Shown piece after piece: positions 8,177 through 16,407 of a stretch of 64,000 nt of DNA. Source of the stretch: Oscillospiraceae bacterium. Its GTDB lineage: Bacteria; Bacillota; Clostridia; Oscillospirales; Ruminococcaceae. The stretch is from NCBI GenBank assembly GCA_003531585.1, contig DQFX01000059.1, forward strand, positions 56,000-119,999. Reading direction: 5' to 3'. The translations under genes and the position numbers were made by a program. The notes beneath the pieces were generated by a model. That model did not search any database, was not told where the DNA came from, and was given only the letters and a program-made list of their open reading frames with translations. Positions within the stretch are counted from its first letter, which is position 1. Each line of letters opens with the position of its first letter.

Positions 8177-9958
8177 ATGAGAAGAACAAAGATAGTATGC
8201 ACACTGGGTCCTGCGACCAAGGACGACAAGATACTGCGCGCCCTTATAGACAACGGCATGAACGTTGCCCGCCAGAACTTTTCTCACGGCACGCATGAGA
8301 GCCACAAGATAGATCACGACCGCGTAATCCGCATAGCAAAGGAAGCCGGCAAGCCCGTAGCTACCCTGCTCGACACCAAGGGGCCCGAGGTAAGGCTGCG
8401 TAAATTCAAGGGCGGCGCAAAGCCCGAGATACTCACCGGAGGCACATTCATCCTCACCACCCGCGAGGAGGAAGGCACGATAGAGCGCGCTTCCATAAGC
8501 TACAAGGGACTTCCGGGGGATATTTCCGCCGGCACGCGTATCCTCATCGACGACGGCAATGTTATCCTCCGCTGCAACGAGATAAAGGACAACGGCGACG
8601 GCACGTCCGATATCGTGTGCTCTGTACTTAACGGCGGCGTTCTCTCCGACAACAAGGGCGTTAACGTTCCCGGCGTGAAGCTCTCCATGCCATACATCAG
8701 CGAGGTGGACGAGAGCGATATCCGCTTTGCGGCTCAGGAGAACTTCGATTTTGTTGCGGCAAGCTTTGTCACCTGCGCGGACGATGTCCTGGAGGTCCGC
8801 AAGATACTTGAGGAGGAAGGCCGTCCTGATATCCGCATAATCGCGAAGATCGAAAGCGGCGACGGCGTTCGCAACATCGACTCTATCCTGCATGTTGCCG
8901 ACGGCATAATGGTAGCGCGCGGCGATATGGGCGTTGAAATACCCTTCGAGGAGATCCCGCAGATCCAGAAAATGCTGATAAAGAAGGGCTACAACGCCAA
9001 CAAGCAGGTAATAACCGCGACCCAGATGCTGGAGTCCATGATAAAGAATCCGCGCCCCACACGTGCGGAGACCACCGACGTTGCCAACGCTATCTACGAC
9101 GGCACCAGCGCGATAATGCTCTCCGGCGAGACCGCCGCAGGTCTGCACCCTGTGGAGGCAGTGCGCACAATGGCGCTCATCGCTGAGACCACCGAGAAGG
9201 CGATAGACTACAAGAAGCGCTTCTACAAGCTTGAGAATCCCGACGTTGTGAACGTATCTACTGCTATATCCCATGCGACGGTATCTGCGGCGATGGATCT
9301 CGGCGCTACTGCGATTATCACCGTAACCAAGACCGGCACCACCGCGCGTATGCTCTCGCGCTATCGTCCGGAGTGCCCGATCATTTCCTGCACCACAAGC
9401 GAGACCACACTCCGCCAGCAGGCGCTGTCATGGGGCGTTATCCCGCTGATGGCAGAGGAGCGCATGACCTCCACCGACGACCTTATCCACCATGCAGTAC
9501 AGAAGGCGGTTGAGGCTGATCTGCTGAAAAACGGCGACCTGGTAGTCATCACCGCCGGAGTTCCGCTGGGCGTTTCCGGCACTACGAACCTGATGAAGGT
9601 TCACATTGTCGGCGACGTACTTGTTACCGGCTGCGGAGCTACCTCCGGAACCGTTACAGCCACCGCATGCGTATGCAAGGACGAAGCTGAGGCTCAGAAG
9701 CTGTTCAATTCCGGCGAGATACTGGTAATTCCGCATACAAGCAACGCTATACTTCCGCTGCTCAAGACCGCCGCGGGCATTATCACCGAGGAGCGCGGCG
9801 ATGACAGCCACGCCGCTATAGTCGGAAAGACGCTGGATATTCCGGTGATCACGGGAGCTTCCAATGCGACGCAGATACTGCGTTCAGGAACGGCAGTCAC
9901 CATCGACGCTGAAAAGGGGATAGTCACCAGCGGCGAGCCTAACGGAGACAACGTTTGA
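8177..9958 (+). CDS. pyk: Pyruvate kinase with C-terminal PEP-utiliser-like domain
   Basis: Converts PEP and ADP to pyruvate and ATP, the last glycolytic step. The 593-residue product starts MRRTKIVCTLGPA. An in-frame ATG at 8147 would add ten atypical residues, and GGAG sits 8-10 nt before 8177. The catalytic barrel shows DTKGPEVR, the IAKIES lysine region and MVARGDMGVE. After about residue 470 there is an extra domain with GDDSHAAIVGKTL. This resembles the phosphohistidine domain of PEP-utilising enzymes, as in Bacillus-type pyruvate kinases. It is monocistronic. Confidence 0.97.
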   Translation: MRRTKIVCTLGPATKDDKILRALIDNGMNVARQNFSHGTHESHKIDHDRVIRIAKEAGKPVATLLDTKGPEVRLRKFKGGAKPEILTGGTFILTTREEEGTIERASISYKGLPGDISAGTRILIDDGNVILRCNEIKDNGDGTSDIVCSVLNGGVLSDNKGVNVPGVKLSMPYISEVDESDIRFAAQENFDFVAASFVTCADDVLEVRKILEEEGRPDIRIIAKIESGDGVRNIDSILHVADGIMVARGDMGVEIPFEEIPQIQKMLIKKGYNANKQVITATQMLESMIKNPRPTRAETTDVANAIYDGTSAIMLSGETAAGLHPVEAVRTMALIAETTEKAIDYKKRFYKLENPDVVNVSTAISHATVSAAMDLGATAIITVTKTGTTARMLSRYRPECPIISCTTSETTLRQQALSWGVIPLMAEERMTSTDDLIHHAVQKAVEADLLKNGDLVVITAGVPLGVSGTTNLMKVHIVGDVLVTGCGATSGTVTATACVCKDEAEAQKLFNSGEILVIPHTSNAILPLLKTAAGIITEERGDDSHAAIVGKTLDIPVITGASNATQILRSGTAVTIDAEKGIVTSGEPNGDNV

Positions 9959-10047
9959 TTCAACTGAATTTCCTGTTTGGGCTGCGGCAGGGTCATGATT
10001 TGCCTGCGAGGTTTTAAAACTTTCATCATCACCCTATCGGGAGTCAA

Positions 10048-10088
10048 GGGGGTGCCTCACCCAGTGGGGGAGGCACCCCCAATTTGTT
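10048..10088 (+). terminator. Intrinsic terminator of pyk
   Basis: GGGGGTGCCT (10048-10057) pairs with AGGCACCCCC (10071-10080), with further pairing inside, followed by AATTTGTT. It lies 90 nt after the pyk stop. Confidence 0.75.
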
Positions 10089-10393
10089 AGCCTTTTTTGA
10101 AGCGTTCGCGCCGTGAGCGAGGTAAAATAAAGTCGTAAATGGGAGGCTTGACCTGAAACTTAATTGCTGACGCGGCAGTTAAAACATTGATCTATAAGCA
10201 ACAATTTGTCTACCGAAAATCCACATCTCCGTTCTCTGAATCTAAAATTATCAGCAATTTTTTTATTCTACATTTTCTATCTCGCTGTGAATCATTTCAG
10301 AATCTCCTGTGAAACTTTTAACGTTTCATTGTGAAAGTAACCAAAAATTGTTCTGAAAATTCCTACAGACTATTCAAATTTGATAAAGACTAC
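10089..10393. other. AT-rich intergenic stretch, no gene seen
   Basis: About 300 bases between the pyk terminator and the next promoter. Stops are frequent in all frames, and I see no repeat, RNA signature or coding bias. Confidence 0.6.
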
Positions 10394-10422
10394 TTTACAA
10401 ACGATTACATAAGTGCTATAAT
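10394..10422 (+). promoter_or_regulatory. Sigma-A promoter of the APH-like kinase
   Basis: TTTACA at 10394-10399, a 17-bp spacer and TATAAT at 10417-10422, about 70 bp before the ATG at 10491. Confidence 0.85.
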
Positions 10423-10490
10423 AAAGACAACGAAAAACGGATCGGACTTCATACCAAGGGGGGAAGATTCGGGGAAAGGATAGATGAATT

Positions 10491-11246
10491 ATGAAACTGC
10501 AAAATATGATTTCTGACGGCGATAAGGTACAGGTTTACGAGGTTGACGGAAAGGCTGTCAAGGTTTTTAAGGATCCGAACGAACCCAAGAGCGTAGTTCT
10601 TTATGAAGCTCTGACCCATACCCGCGTTGAAGAAACTGGATATAATAAGATCCCGGCACTCGAAGAAGTTACCAAGATAGATGGCAAGTGGGCTATCTCC
10701 TACGATTACATAACCGGCGACACAATGGCAGATCTGCTCAAGAAGTCCCCCGAGAAGGCTGACGAGTACCTTGAGCAGATGGTTGATCTCCAGATCGAGA
10801 TCAACTCCCAGCGTTCGCCCAAGATCAGCCGCCTGAAGGATTACCTCAAGCGCTCTATCGAGAGCCTGGATATGATCGACGATGTTAAGAAGTACGAACT
10901 TCTCACCCGTCTGGAGTCCATGCCGAAGCACGTTAAGCTCTGTCATGGCGAGTTCACACCGGATAACATCATCATCAGCAAGAACGGCGTTTACGTTGTG
11001 GATTGGCTTAAGGCTAAGCAGGGCAACGCTTCCGCCGATGTAGCAAAGACCTATCTGTGGTTCTGCCTGAATCATCACACAGAGTACGCTGAGAAGTACC
11101 TCAAGATGTACTGCAAGAAGACAGGCACCGCTGTAAAGTATGTTCAGGATTGGCTCCCCATCGTGGCTGCCGCACAGCTCAAGTTCAAGCGCCCCGAAGA
11201 GCGCGAGCTTCTGCTCACCTGGATAGACATTGCAGATTACGAATAA
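10491..11246 (+). CDS. APH-like phosphotransferase family protein
   Basis: A 251-residue soluble protein. The second half has the Brenner-type catalytic segment of aminoglycoside/choline kinases, LCHGEFTPDNIII, followed by VVDW as the metal-binding aspartate. The usual HGD is HGE here. The Asn (DN) and the final Asp are kept. The N-terminal lobe is short, with SYDYITGDTMADLL resembling the hinge. The family phosphorylates small molecules such as aminoglycosides, choline and amino sugars. The substrate here is unknown, and a resistance role should not be assumed. It is monocistronic, with its own promoter and several hairpins downstream. Confidence 0.75.
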   Translation: MKLQNMISDGDKVQVYEVDGKAVKVFKDPNEPKSVVLYEALTHTRVEETGYNKIPALEEVTKIDGKWAISYDYITGDTMADLLKKSPEKADEYLEQMVDLQIEINSQRSPKISRLKDYLKRSIESLDMIDDVKKYELLTRLESMPKHVKLCHGEFTPDNIIISKNGVYVVDWLKAKQGNASADVAKTYLWFCLNHHTEYAEKYLKMYCKKTGTAVKYVQDWLPIVAAAQLKFKRPEERELLLTWIDIADYE

Positions 11247-11301
11247 TGAACTTCATACCTTTAAGTTTTTCTCCTAGTGTTTAATTCTTATCGGGCATAA
11301 A

Positions 11302-11332
11302 ATCCGCCCCTGCACTGTTTGCAGGGGCGGAT
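11302..11332 (+). terminator. Strong hairpin after the kinase gene
   Basis: ATCCGCCCCTGCA pairs perfectly with TGCAGGGGCGGAT around a 5-nt loop. The trailing U-run is poor, so it is one of three stacked hairpins here rather than a clean terminator. Confidence 0.55.
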
Positions 11333-11345
11333 CGCTTGATAAATT

Positions 11346-11376
11346 TCCCCGGGGCTTTCGCTCCGGGGATCTTTTT
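11346..11376 (+). terminator. Intrinsic terminator
   Basis: TCCCCGG and CCGGGGA stem (11346-11369) followed by TCTTTTT. It is the best terminator for the 10491 gene. Confidence 0.8.
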
Positions 11377-11386
11377 ATATATCGAA

Positions 11387-11409
11387 AACCCCCGGCAATG
11401 TCGGGGGTT
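11387..11409. terminator. Third hairpin of the tandem
   Basis: AACCCCCG pairs with CGGGGGTT. A-rich on its right side, so it would act best leftward. It marks the border of the insertion-sequence remnants. Confidence 0.5.
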
Positions 11410-11509
11410 CAAAAAAACTTTAGCGATGAGTAGAAAAAAATTCCTCCAACTGGTATAATGAAAATGCGGTCTGACAACTGCAAACAAAAATCAATAGGAG
11501 GAATGTCAA

Positions 11510-11790
11510 ATGAATGATAATGGAAAGCTATATGTGTCGGCAATATTTGATTGTTACGACCTGACGGCTGTCGGGCTGTCAATGGACGATAACATGAGAG
11601 CCGAGTTATGTGCTGCAACTGTTGAAAATACAGCGGCAGCGTATCCAGAATTTTGCTGTGCGGTACTCCACTCAGACCGTGGAAGTCAATACACAAGAGC
11701 TTCATACAGAGCTGCGCTGAACGAGTATGGAGTAAAGCAGAGCATGAACAGTGCCGGAGGCAGATGTCATGACAACGCCCGCCGTATGAC
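11510..11790 (+). pseudogene. IS3-family transposase fragment (rve core)
   Basis: Encodes about 93 residues of the integrase core of IS3/IS150 OrfB transposases. The segments NGKLYVSAIFDCYD and LHSDRGSQYT include the second catalytic Asp, and GGRCHDNAR is where the DNA(E) region begins. The N-terminal HTH half and the C-terminus with the catalytic Glu are missing. The reading frame runs into unrelated IS5-like sequence at about 11790, so this is a deletion or insertion scar. It is not functional. Confidence 0.85.
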
Positions 11791-12198
11791 GTGGTAATGA
11801 TGTTCAAGATACTGGTATTGCAGCGACTGTATAACCTGTCAGACGATCAGACAGAATATCAGATCAATGACAGAATGAGCTTTATGAGATTTCTGGGAAT
11901 AAACCTATGCGATAAAGTCCCCGATGCGAAGACGATCTGGAAATTCAAGAATGACATTGCAGAAACGGAAACAGTAGTGTATGTTTGACGAGCATCTTGA
12001 AAAAGAAGGACTGATCAGCCACAAAGGTACGATAGTTGACGCACCACGACAGAGAAACAGCAGGGACGAAAACAAAAAGATCAAAAACGGTGAGATTCCC
12101 GAGGAATAGGCATTACACGTGCATGGATGAATATCGGAATCACCAATCTGGTATATAACTTTTGCAGGTACAGTTACTTAAAACGAGCCTCTGCCTGA
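11791..12198 (+). pseudogene. IS5-family transposase remnant, frameshifted and deleted
   Basis: Three pieces in different frames belong to one IS5-type transposase. 11791-11988 encodes the DUF772-like N-terminus (LVLQRLYNLSDDQTEYQIND then DKVPDAKTIWKF). From about 11983, in another frame, come FDEHLEKEGLI and VDAPRQRNSRDE up to a stop near 12109. 12112-12198 encodes the family C-terminus (WMNIGITNLVYNFCRYSYLK). The catalytic DDE middle is deleted. The IS3 fragment directly upstream suggests one element jumped into the other before both decayed. Confidence 0.85.
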
Positions 12199-12453
12199 TA
12201 TGGGGTAACTGTGCCCTTTTTCAACTAAAAGGTAACGATCAAGGTAAAGTTACCATTTCAAAGCATTACTTGCATGTCAATGTTTGACCGATTATGCTAA
12301 ATGCCTCTATTTGCCTGAATTTTTGTGGGTTTTTAGAGGTTACCTTATTATGTTAGCACGTTATTATGAAACTTCTTAACAATTGAGGGATAATTTCTCT
12401 ATAACTAAATAACCGCAAACCAACCGGCATAATGAGTGATTAGTATGTTGGTA
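12199..12453. other. AT-rich gap, no gene seen
   Basis: About 250 bases between the IS5 remnant and the next promoter. It holds scattered short repeats of GGTAAC/GTTACC but no ORF or RNA signature I can defend. Confidence 0.5.
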
Positions 12454-12482
12454 TTGAAATTTTAGTTGGGCTGTGATATAAT
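12454..12482 (+). promoter_or_regulatory. Sigma-A promoter of the GH114-like lipoprotein
   Basis: TTGAAA at 12454-12459, a 17-bp spacer and TATAAT at 12477-12482. The start of transcription would fall about 60 nt before the ATG at 12553, which argues against the longer reading frame from 12466. Confidence 0.8.
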
Positions 12483-12552
12483 GAGGAAAATGGGTGTAAA
12501 TCTGCCTTATAAATTTGGAGATGGCACATTCTTTTTTAGGAGCAAAAAAGAA

Positions 12553-13371
12553 ATGACTAAAATACTTGTTCTGATTTCTGCGGTGATTTATTTTACAGCC
12601 TGTACGGTAAAGACAACGGAAAAGTTGACTGATGTAAGACATCCGTATGGTGTTTTTATCGGAGCAGAAAAGGAAAAACTGTTGTCGCTAAACAACTATG
12701 ACGTTCTTGTTATTGATGCAGAATTATTGACAGCCGAGAACATTGATGTGATACACCAAAACGGAAACAACGAGATATATTCCTATCTTAATATTGGTTC
12801 AGTAGAAGACTTTCGCAGCTATTACGAAGAATTTTTGCCTTTTACCATAGGCGAATACGAGGATTGGGATAATGAAAAGTGGATAGATGTATCATCAGAA
12901 AAATGGCAGACACACATCATTGAAGCAGCGGATGAACTGGTGGATAAGGGAGTTTCAGGACTATTTGTGGATAATACAGATGTTTACTATGTATTTCACG
13001 AGCAGAAAATATACAATGCGTTACTAGATATTTTCAACGCTTTTACTGAAAAAGGAATAAAGGTAATTGTGAATGGCGGCGATGTGTTTATAAGTGAAGT
13101 AATAAATAATTGCTCTATCCCAACTTGCATAAATGCGGTTAATCAGGAAACCGTATTTACATCAATAAATTTCGATGATAAATCCTTTGGCGAAAATAAT
13201 TGGGAGAATAGAGAGTATTTTATTGAATATCTTAATGTCTGCAAACAAAACGGTATGGATGTTTTTCTTATTGAATATGGCGCAAACGATAAACTGAGGG
13301 AAAAGGTCATGGATTACTGCAATGAAAATGATTATGTATGCTATTTTGCTGACTCTTTGGCGCTTGATTGA
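12553..13371 (+). CDS. Lipoprotein resembling GH114 endo-alpha-1,4-polygalactosaminidase
   Basis: A 272-residue lipoprotein from ATG 12553, with AGGAG upstream at about 12538. The signal ends in a lipobox (YFTAC). The mature part resembles the GH114/TM1410 TIM-barrel family: NYDVLVIDAE, the strand-loop YSYLNIGSVEDFR, KWIDVSSEKWQ and GVSGLFVDNTDVY with conserved acidic residues. Family members cleave galactosaminogalactan-like polymers. The substrate here is inferred only. Base composition is clearly AT-richer than the rest of the window and insertion-sequence remnants lie on both sides, so it looks acquired. Confidence 0.78.
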   Translation: MTKILVLISAVIYFTACTVKTTEKLTDVRHPYGVFIGAEKEKLLSLNNYDVLVIDAELLTAENIDVIHQNGNNEIYSYLNIGSVEDFRSYYEEFLPFTIGEYEDWDNEKWIDVSSEKWQTHIIEAADELVDKGVSGLFVDNTDVYYVFHEQKIYNALLDIFNAFTEKGIKVIVNGGDVFISEVINNCSIPTCINAVNQETVFTSINFDDKSFGENNWENREYFIEYLNVCKQNGMDVFLIEYGANDKLREKVMDYCNENDYVCYFADSLALD

Positions 13372-13500
13372 TAAATAGCCATTTCTCAATCAGACATATC
13401 TGCCGTAAATTAAGTGATATGCTGTGTTCGTTTTAGCATACTCAGCTGTAATAGTCAATGCAAAAGGGGAAGAGCGGAGCATTGAGAAATGAATGCACTG
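13372..13500. other. Non-coding stretch between lipoprotein and IS256 remnant
   Basis: About 130 bases without an ORF, ending at the IS inverted repeat. Nothing else recognisable. Confidence 0.5.
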
Positions 13501-13504
13501 GCTC

Positions 13505-13526
13505 TACCCCAAAATCTGTGTAAACC
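13505..13526 (+). repeat. Likely terminal inverted repeat of an IS256-type element
   Basis: The sequence ACCCCAAAATCTGTGTAAACC, reading inward to the transposase remnant, follows the general pattern of IS256-family ends, which finish in TGTGTAAA. Its partner at the other end is not found, in keeping with truncation near 14270. Confidence 0.5.
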
Positions 13527-13615
13527 ACAAACGCGCATTAAGTGAAATCAGTAAGCTCAGGTAACATTTTGATGAGTCCAGAGCTTATTCATAGTAACAC
13601 AAATCAATTGAGTTG

Positions 13616-14281
13616 TCAATAGGAACTGCTGTTGAAGCGGAGGGCGAAGCCCGGAACGGAAACAGCAGTTCCGGCGCGGCGGTCATTCGGGAATGCGACC
13701 GCTGTAGTACAGTGCGAGCTGAGGGTATATCTGCGCCCAGTCCACTTTTTGGTGATGTCCAGCATGGTGAGATACAGCATCTTGAACAGGCTGTCATCTG
13801 TCGGGAAAACAGCCTTGGATTTAGTCACCTTACGCAGCTGCCGATTGAAGCCCTCTATGGCATTGGTCGTATAAATCAGCCGCCGAAGCTCCTCCGGGAA
13901 CTTGAAATATGTGCTGAGATTTGCCCAGTTTTCTCTCCAGGATTTTGAGATCTTTGGATATTTTTTGTCCCAGATTTCAGCGAAATCGTCTAGGGCAGCA
14001 AGCGCTGACTGCTCGTCAACAGCCTGATAAACCCGCTTCAGATCTGCCATCAGAGCCTTTATATCTTTGTAAGAAACGTATTTGCTGGAGTTCCTGAGCT
14101 GGTGAATTATACAATTCTGAATGTCAGTTTTCGGGAACACAGCCGCTATCGCCTCGCTGAACCCTGTGAGGTTATTTGTGCAGGCAATGAGAATATCCTC
14201 GACCTTTCGATTTTTCAGATTATTCAGCACAGAAGCCCAGAATTTCGATGTCCATATGACGCAATGACGCAGCAAAGGCAT
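13616..14281 (-). pseudogene. IS256-family transposase, truncated and frameshifted
   Basis: The open frame covers the central and C-terminal part of a Mutator/IS256 transposase: SKFWASVLNNLKNR, VEDILIACTNNLTGFSEAI, CIIHQLRNSSKYVSYKD, and YTTNAIEGFNRQLRK. The N-terminal half is absent and homology stops near 14255. At the other end the protein shifts frame near 13740: the family C-terminus (DWAQIYPQLALYYSGRIPE) is in a different frame and ends at a TGA close to 13697. It cannot be active. Confidence 0.88.
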
Positions 14282-14516
14282 TCATTGGGCGCAAGCTTCC
14301 TAAAATCCTTGGATTGCAGAAAATTGCTCCTGATGACGTAATTCTGCGACCGTCACTTTTGAAACGATAATCTGACATTTCGAACAGGGCATTTCGGTAT
14401 TTCCACATATCATGGATATTGGCGTTGCAATAAGTCTTGCACAAATTTTCCCCGCCCTTGGCACTGCTGCGCTCGCTTTCCGCTTTTTGCATTTACTTTT
14501 GCATTTGACCTTAAAT
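14282..14516. other. Unassigned stretch upstream of the IS256 remnant
   Basis: About 235 bases. A minus-strand frame of 90 codons (14220-14492) overlaps the IS256 gene start and matches no family I recognise. Probably the scar of a further deleted element. Confidence 0.4.
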
Positions 14517-14550
14517 TCTCCGCCGAAGGCGGCTCATTAATTCCGAATTA
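14517..14550 (+). repeat. Half copy of the palindromic repeat
   Basis: Contains the central hairpin (CCGCCGAAGGCGG) and one outer arm (TTAATTCCGAATTAA) of the repeat family seen complete at 452, 42466 and 60835. The other arm is missing at the IS-scarred side. Confidence 0.65.
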
Positions 14551-14616
14551 ACCAGATTATACCGCTTACCCAGTTACAAAATACAAATGGGGACTGCCAC
14601 GCAGCCCCCTGAATTT

Positions 14617-15075
14617 TTACTTATTAGCCGAACCGGCCTTCATAAACGGAACCTCGATGCCTTTTTCCTTTACCAGCATACTGAGATACCTGCGTTGATC
14701 GTAAAGCTCGATGATGTTGTTGATACGTCTGCGGACGAACCGTATATTGAAAGGTTTCGCAATGACGTCCGCCGCGCCGAGGTCATACGCCCGGGACAGC
14801 GATTTGTCGGAGGTGTCCGCGCTGATGATGAAAACCGGTATATCGTCTATATATTTATTGTCCACCAGGTATTCCAGCACGCCGAATCCATCCATTACCG
14901 GCATCATGATGTCCAGCAGAACCGCGCACAGCTTGTCTTTGTTTTTCTCAAACTCTTCTATTGCGCGCTTGCCGTTTTCCGCTTCAACGACTGTGCGGTC
15001 GCTGAACGTGTCGCTCAGCATCAGTCGGTTGAACTCGAAATCGTCAACGATGAGCAGAGTATTGCGTTCCTCCAT
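14617..15075 (-). CDS. Stand-alone response regulator (receiver domain only)
   Basis: A 152-residue CheY-like protein. Asp11-Asp12 form the acidic pocket, Asp55 in VLLDIMMPVMDG is the phospho-acceptor, Ser85 is in the switch position and Lys107 is in VIAKPF. The receiver ends near residue 125. A short helical tail of about 25 residues follows, without DNA-binding or enzymatic output. It must act by protein contact or phosphorelay. No kinase is adjacent. An orphan Hpt protein lies 19 kb away, which is only suggestive. It is monocistronic. Confidence 0.9.
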   Translation of the reverse strand: MEERNTLLIVDDFEFNRLMLSDTFSDRTVVEAENGKRAIEEFEKNKDKLCAVLLDIMMPVMDGFGVLEYLVDNKYIDDIPVFIISADTSDKSLSRAYDLGAADVIAKPFNIRFVRRRINNIIELYDQRRYLSMLVKEKGIEVPFMKAGSANK

Positions 15076-15125
15076 TTATGTATCCCCTCTCCGAATGCCT
15101 GTTGGTAAATAAACCTTATGGTTTA

Positions 15126-15154
15126 ATTATATAATAAACCGTGAAAAAAGTCAA
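15126..15154 (-). promoter_or_regulatory. Sigma-A promoter of the response regulator
   Basis: Minus strand TTGACT (15154-15149), a 17-bp spacer and TATAAT (15131-15126), about 50 bp before the start codon at 15075. Confidence 0.85.
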
Positions 15155-15225
15155 TAGGCATTTCCACAAGACGTACCAGTTTATTTACAGTTTTTTTGTG
15201 GAAGGTATAGTGTAACGTGTGTAAC

Positions 15226-16398
15226 TTAATCCTCAGCCCCGTAAACTATCTGCTTTATCATTCTCAGCGGGCGTACTCCGAGACCTCCGCAGCGCTGTAC
15301 GAAATACATGAATGTGTAGCCGTTCTTAGGGTCGTTCGCCCAGAAGCAGCCGAGCCAGCCGTCCCAGCCGTATTCACCGGGGTGGGTGGATATTCCCGGC
15401 AGGCGTTCCTCCATTGCGACGCGCATGAGATTTCCATAGCCATATCCTATGCACTGTTCCCAGTCGCATGTGCGGAGCTGGTATTGTGTGAGCTGGTTTG
15501 AAGTCATGTATCTGACTGCGTTTTTGCTCAGAATGCGCCTGCCGTTGTAGACGCCCTCGTTGAGCAGCATTTCAGCGAATGCCGCGTAGTCGTCCATTGT
15601 GGAGCACAGCCCAGCGCCGCCGGACTGGAACTCCTGAGGCTTCCTGCACAGGTAGGTCAGACCTAAATGCTGCCACAGGCAGGGGACTAGCTTTCCGTCC
15701 TTTTCCTCGTAATTTTCGGCGAAGCGGCAGAGCTTTTCCTCGGGTACCCAGAAATCGGTGTCCACCATTCCGAGCGGCTCGAACAGCTCCTCGCGCAGGA
15801 AATCGCCGAACTTCTTCCCGGAAACGGCCTCGATAACCGCGCCCAGAATATCCGCAGAGGAGCCGTACATCCACCGGTCGCCGGGCTGGAACGCCAGCGG
15901 CACCTGACCTATGCGGTTTGCGTATTCAAGCGTATCAACGGGCTTTCCGGCTGCGACTTCCTCGCAGATCTTGTCGTAAAGATCCTGCATTACGCTGCCT
16001 GCGGGGTAGTTACGGTCAGGATAGGCGAGACCGGAGGTCATATCCAGCAGGTCTTTTACGCAGACCTCGCGGCTCAGCGGCTCAGGACCGTTTTCGGTGA
16101 GCACGGTCTGGTTCCTGAACCCGGGAATGAACCAGCTCACCTTGTCGTAGATATCAAGCTGACCGCGGTCAATGAGTATCATGGCCGCCGCCGCAGTGAC
16201 CGGCTTTGTCATGGAGTACAGCCGCACGATGGTGTCGTCCGTCCACTTTATTCCGCGGGCTTCGTCAGCCATGCCGGCGTTCATGCGGTAGATGGGGCGT
16301 CCGTTTTTCATAACGTACGCAGAGCAGCCGACTGCGGCTCCGCTTTCGACCTGAGAGCGCAGCATATCGGAAATACGCTCGAGTTTAACAAGATTCAT
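15226..16398 (-). CDS. Serine hydrolase, class C beta-lactamase/PBP-like family
   Basis: A 390-residue protein of the beta-lactamase-related (EstB/AmpC-like) fold. The nucleophile motif is SMTK near residue 63 and the second motif is YGSS in RWMYGSSADILG. A third-motif region, GWDGWLG, replaces a canonical KTG. No signal peptide is visible, so a cytosolic esterase or peptidase is more likely than a secreted beta-lactamase. The exact substrate cannot be told. It follows the DUF1015 gene by 9 nt with a GTGAGG site in the gap, so they form one operon. Confidence 0.88.
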   Translation of the reverse strand: MNLVKLERISDMLRSQVESGAAVGCSAYVMKNGRPIYRMNAGMADEARGIKWTDDTIVRLYSMTKPVTAAAAMILIDRGQLDIYDKVSWFIPGFRNQTVLTENGPEPLSREVCVKDLLDMTSGLAYPDRNYPAGSVMQDLYDKICEEVAAGKPVDTLEYANRIGQVPLAFQPGDRWMYGSSADILGAVIEAVSGKKFGDFLREELFEPLGMVDTDFWVPEEKLCRFAENYEEKDGKLVPCLWQHLGLTYLCRKPQEFQSGGAGLCSTMDDYAAFAEMLLNEGVYNGRRILSKNAVRYMTSNQLTQYQLRTCDWEQCIGYGYGNLMRVAMEERLPGISTHPGEYGWDGWLGCFWANDPKNGYTFMYFVQRCGGLGVRPLRMIKQIVYGAED

Positions 16399-16407
16399 TT
16401 TATGACC

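Noticed and set aside
14220..14492. 90-codon minus-strand frame
   Set aside because: Overlaps the IS256 remnant, has no ribosome-binding site or family, and spans an IS breakpoint.
15226..16398. Beta-lactam resistance gene
   Set aside because: The protein has the serine hydrolase fold but no signal peptide and no KTG motif, so antibiotic hydrolysis is not supported.
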